Shown in pieces: positions 60,701 to 64,000 of a stretch of 64,000 bases of DNA. The stretch comes from Callaeas wilsoni. Its lineage: Eukaryota; Chordata; Aves; Passeriformes; Callaeidae. The notes under the pieces were generated by a model. That model was given only the letters and a program-made list of their open reading frames with translations. It did not search any database and was not told the origin of the DNA. The position numbers were made by a program, and so were the translations under genes. The DNA is taken from the NCBI GenBank assembly GCA_013398955.1, contig VWPU01009687.1:35094-99093 (forward strand), read 5' to 3'. Numbering within the stretch: position 1 is the first letter of the stretch; every line of letters starts with the position of its first letter.

Positions 60701-62099
60701 TTTGTAAATGCCTAATGTCGGTTCTTGGTGATAAGCAAGAAAGTATGATGCGTTCCAATGGGAATTTTCTGTCAGTTCAGTGAAGTTGTGAAACTTGCAG
60801 TAATTATCCTCAGTTATGTCTGTGCAATTACCTGGATAACTCCCTGCCGTCCTCGACCAAGGCATTTTTGAAACTAAGTAGTGGGCTCAGGGCAGATAAT
60901 AATTTTCTTGATTGCCTGGGATTTTTTTAAAATTTGTTTGTTTTTTTCAAGGAAAAGATAAGTAGAGTGGCAAAGAGAGCTACAAGAGGTTTAAGATAGA
61001 TTCCAAATACTGGTAAGCTCTGGCTAAGAGAGGAAGAGACACAAGTAATACAGCCAGGTTTAAACTAATCTGTCTTGAGTTATTTCTGCTATTAAGACTG
61101 AATAATTTGGAGTGGTTGCAAATGCTGTTCACAAGCCGTCTATAAAAGGGTGCTATGCAAAGAATGTCTACAGGGAAGTGCTGGATGATGACTAAATGTT
61201 GAGGGCTTCTAAGTACTGTAGTCTAACACCTCTTTCCAGAGGGAGAGTATTGTGGGGTTTGATCCCTGCAGAGTTCAGAAAAGACATCACAGGTGTTGTC
61301 TACTACAGAGACACTCAGAGGTGTGAGTGGACAGAGATACTCTATCAGGATTTCTGCAGGTGGCTTGGTTCCCTCTTCCTGTGTTTGATTAACCACAGGC
61401 TCTTTGCCCAGAGGAGACTCAGTGCTTCTCAAGAATGTAGGCAAAGCTGGCTTAGTCCATGAGAATGGAGCAGAGCTCCCTACTGTAGAACAGGGGAAAT
61501 GGGTGTATTTTGGACAGGAACCTCAGAGGGGCAGGCGTGCCTCTTTTTGGAATAGGGCCAGGTGAAAACAGCTGGGCAAAACCCCATCTTTTCCACTGGA
61601 GTCACTATCTGCACACTGGCTGTTCCTCTCCTTGTCACCAGCTGAGTCCCTCAGCCGTCTGCTTCCTCTCTGAGTGCCAGCTTTGCCACATTCCTGTGTA
61701 GTGTCACACCTGCGAGCTCATTTTTACTTCAAGTCCCTTCTGAGCCTCTCCTTTCCGGGGTACAAGCCCTGTTGGTTAAGGGAAGGATGGCCCTACTTTC
61801 TAAACAGTGAAGTGGCGTATCCTATTTTTAAAAATAAAATGCACTCAGCTGAATTCAGCTCACTGAGTACTCAGTTACATTGTGACTGACTGACTGACTG
61901 ATGGCAAGATGTATCCTTCAGGATTTTCAGATTTCTACAGTCGTTACTTATATTTCAGCTCCCCGATGAAGAGGTCTTTGCAGGATGTGACTCCTTCCCT
62001 TCACTAGTAGTGCTTCCTCTGGAAAGAAATTCCCAGTAAGAAGAAACCCTCCTGTCATGACATCACAAAAATGTCTATGGAATAAACAAAAAAGCTGTA
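54786..62099. other. Intergenic (or distal 3' UTR), no gene recognised
   Basis: AT-rich. It holds several AATAAA hexamers (55213, 55297, 55660, 56405, 58542), an A19 run at 58928-58946, and an A-rich simple stretch at about 59747-59790. Open frames here are short and show no family resemblance on either strand. Confidence 0.65.
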
Positions 62100-62705
62100 T
62101 GCTTTGCGGCCAAGAAAGCAAATGGTGCTCTGGGGTGCATTAGGAAGAGTATTGCCGGCAGCTGGGGGGAGGTGATCCTGCCTCTCTACTCAGCCCTGGT
62201 GAGGCACATCTGGAGTGCTGTGTCCAGTCCTGGGCTTCTCAGGATGAGAGAGATGAGGGGGTCCAGTGGAGGTTACAGAGATGATGAAGGGATGGAGCAT
62301 CTCTCTTATGAGGAAAGGCTGAGAGAGCTGGGGCTGCTCAGCCTTGAGAGGAGATGATTGAGAGGGGCCCTGATCCGTGTCTGTCAGTGCCTGCAGGGAG
62401 GGGCCAGAGCATGGACCAGGCTCTGCTCAGTGGTGCCCAGCAATGGGACAAGAGGCCATGGGCAGGAACTGATGCACAGGAAGTTCCACCTGAACACGAG
62501 GAAGAACTTCCTCACTGTGCAGTAACCACACATTGGAACAGATCACCCAGAGAGGGTGTGGAGTCTCCCTCACTGGAGATATTCCAGAAGTGTCTGGACG
62601 CAATCCTGTGCCATGTGCTCTAGGATGACCATGCTTCAGCAGGGAGGTTGCACCAGATGACCCACTGTGGTCTCTTCCAAACTTACCCAGTCTATGATTC
62701 TGCAA
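62100..62705 (+). mobile_element. CR1 LINE 3' fragment
   Basis: Runs from GCGGCCAAGAAAGCAAATGG through GGAGGTGATCCTGCCTCTCT, CTGGTGAGGCACATCTGGAG, GGGCTGCTCAGCCTTGAGAG and AGGAAGAACTTCCTCACTGT to ACCCAGTCTATGATTCTGC. 5' truncated, with stops throughout. The overlapping open frames on both strands are derived from it. Confidence 0.92.
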
Positions 62706-63750
62706 TAAAATATAAATTTTGGTCTTGCAGCCATGTCAGACAGCATTGAAAGCCATGAGATTGTAACGGGAAAGCTTCTCTGGTGATTAGTGGTCTCCCA
62801 GAAGGGAATGATGGGGCTCTGCATAGCAGCCGGTAGAGCTGGACATGGCACTAGGCTTTCTTTGACACCAGCACAGTGTGCTCTCACGGAACAGCCGGCA
62901 CAGTTCTGCAGTGACAGCAAATGTTCCGCCAGCACGTGCAGCAGGATTGCATGTGGGGATCTACTTCTACATGTTAAGCCCTAGAATTACAAATTTCAGC
63001 ATTAGTCCTACTGATTCAGGCTCCTACACTGCAAAAACATAAGGTTAAAATTACTGCAAGTGAACATGGATGTGAGGAAACGGAAACCTTTGCTGTCTGA
63101 AATCTTACATGGTCACAGCCTAATGAAGAGGAATGCAACTAAAATACTTGAGGTTCAGTTTTGATCAAGTTCTTACTGACTGTATTGCAGTATTTTAAAA
63201 GTCTCTATTTCTTATATGGCCCGTCTCCTTAAACTAAGAATGTGGAAGTTTTCACTGGAGTGCTCAGTGGCAGTGTAGTGTATATGGTTTTTAATTTTTT
63301 TTTTCTTTTTTTATTCAGACTTGTTGGGCTTTTCCTCTGACCTGCATAGGAAATAATTTTAAATGAATGCATTAATTTTCATAGCTTTTTTTAATTAGAC
63401 AGCTTTTCTTCTGTAAATATATAGAATATGTGTGCTACTGACAATTCTACAGAGCCTGGAGGTTTGTCTGGGCTGGGGTTAGTTCGCTTTTATGCCTTTT
63501 TATGTTTTCTGAAGAGCCTAATGCTGGCCGTGATCCCTTCAGAGCCTCTGATGCTGCACTGTCCCGGGAAAGAGGGGCTGCTAAGAGCTGAAGCGTATTG
63601 CTGCCGTGCTCCGTGAAAAACGTGAATGCTGCACTCAGCGACGGACACAGCTGCCATCTAGGAAGGCTGTGGGGACCTCCAGGGTGTAAAAGGATTCTGG
63701 AATACTCTGAATTTCTTCAGTCTGTGTATATTTACTACGAGTACTGAAGT
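62706..63750. other. Intergenic, no gene recognised
   Basis: Mixed composition with nothing identified. A short stretch at about 63460-63492 loosely resembles the start of avian ERVL-type LTRs, but the match is too short to call. Confidence 0.55.
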
Positions 63751-63754
63751 CCGG

Positions 63755-63910
63755 ATTTGGGCGATGAGAACTGTGGGCTGCCCAGGCAGCTTGGGCACTC
63801 CCCATGGCTGGCAGCGTTCAGGGCCAGGCTGGATGGGGCTCTGGGCACCGTGGTGCGGTGGGAGGTGTCCCTGGCCGCGGCAGGGCTGGGAGCTCGGTGC
63901 TGTGTGAGGT
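63755..63910 (+). mobile_element. CR1 LINE 3' end fragment, GC-rich
   Basis: Recognisable CR1 tail blocks: GGGCTGCCCAGGCAGCTTGG, GTTCAGGGCCAGGCTGGATG and GGGCTCTGGGCACC, then GGTGTCCCTGGCCGCGGCAG where CR1 normally has a GGTGTCCCTGCCCATGGCAG-like block. It passes directly into the tandem repeat at the window edge. Confidence 0.8.
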
Positions 63911-64000
63911 CCCTGCCAGCCCAGGCCGTTCCCGTTCCCGTTCCCGTTCCCGTTCCCGTTCCCTGGCCGCGGCAGGGCCGGGAGCTCGGTGCTGTGTGAG
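63871..64000. repeat. Tandem repeat: 38-base unit duplicated 92 bases apart around (GTTCCC)6
   Basis: Bases 63871-63908 and 63963-64000 are the same 38-base CR1-derived unit with one mismatch (CTGGG versus CCGGG). Between them lies a short spacer and exactly six GTTCCC units (63928-63963). The window ends inside the second copy, so the array may continue to the right. Confidence 0.9.

Noticed and set aside
62354..62705. Open frames of about 90 residues on both strands
   Set aside because: Fully inside the CR1 copy at 62100-62705.
63455..63500. Possible start of an avian ERVL-type LTR
   Set aside because: Only about 30 bases look similar, with no second terminus, TATA region or target duplication seen.
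63757..63999. Open frame with a Pro-Val repeat protein
   Set aside because: The PVPVPV run is only the translation of (GTTCCC)6, and the rest is CR1 tail sequence.
54786..64000. The miR-99a/let-7c/miR-125b cluster known downstream of USP25 in other vertebrates
   Set aside because: No let-7 or miR-99 mature sequence was found by eye; it probably lies further downstream.
1..64000. tRNA, rRNA, CRISPR arrays, operons or phage-like modules
   Set aside because: None seen; the window is an ordinary vertebrate gene with introns and LINE fragments.

Overview
This is vertebrate nuclear DNA, most likely from a bird. It is AT-rich, has long introns and small phased exons with GT-AG borders, and its only recognisable dispersed repeats are CR1 LINE fragments, several ending in the CR1-type ATTCTATG 3' end. 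No Alu-like, L1-like or bacterial features were seen. The species cannot be named from the sequence.

One gene fills most of the window: the 3' part of USP25, a ubiquitin-specific protease, on the + strand. Twenty-two coding exons lie between 2332 and 54358. Their lengths and phases fit end to end: 2962 bases, made of one base completing an upstream codon, 986 sense codons and a TAA stop. The N-terminal exons (UBA-like domain, SUMO-interaction motif and ubiquitin-interacting motifs in known USP25) lie before base 1. The exons seen encode the catalytic Cys box (exon 1), the USP core (exons 2-7), the coiled-coil and linker insertion with the autoinhibitory loop (exons 8-11), the catalytic His box (exon 12), a linker (exons 13-14), two in-frame exons matching the muscle-type insert of USP25m (exons 15-16), and the C-terminal domain (exons 17-22). 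The first good poly(A) signal is 54761-54766.

Introns. The first intron (13.2 kb) holds an unidentified minus-strand open frame near 3.6-4.0 kb, a rearranged CR1 (about 4.2-5.5 kb) and a second CR1 tail (10.75-11.1 kb). Other CR1 pieces lie at 16.4, 28.2-28.9, 39.5 and 50.7-51.2 kb. The remaining introns are AT-rich with no recognised gene.

Downstream. From about 54.8 kb to the end no gene was recognised. There are CR1 copies at 62.1-62.7 kb and from 63.75 kb. The window ends inside a GC-rich block in which a 38-base unit is repeated 92 bases apart around a (GTTCCC)6 tract.

No unknown multi-gene system was found. The points most worth a second look are the conserved muscle-type exon pair with its unusual donors, the unidentified minus-strand open frame, and the repeat array running off the right edge.
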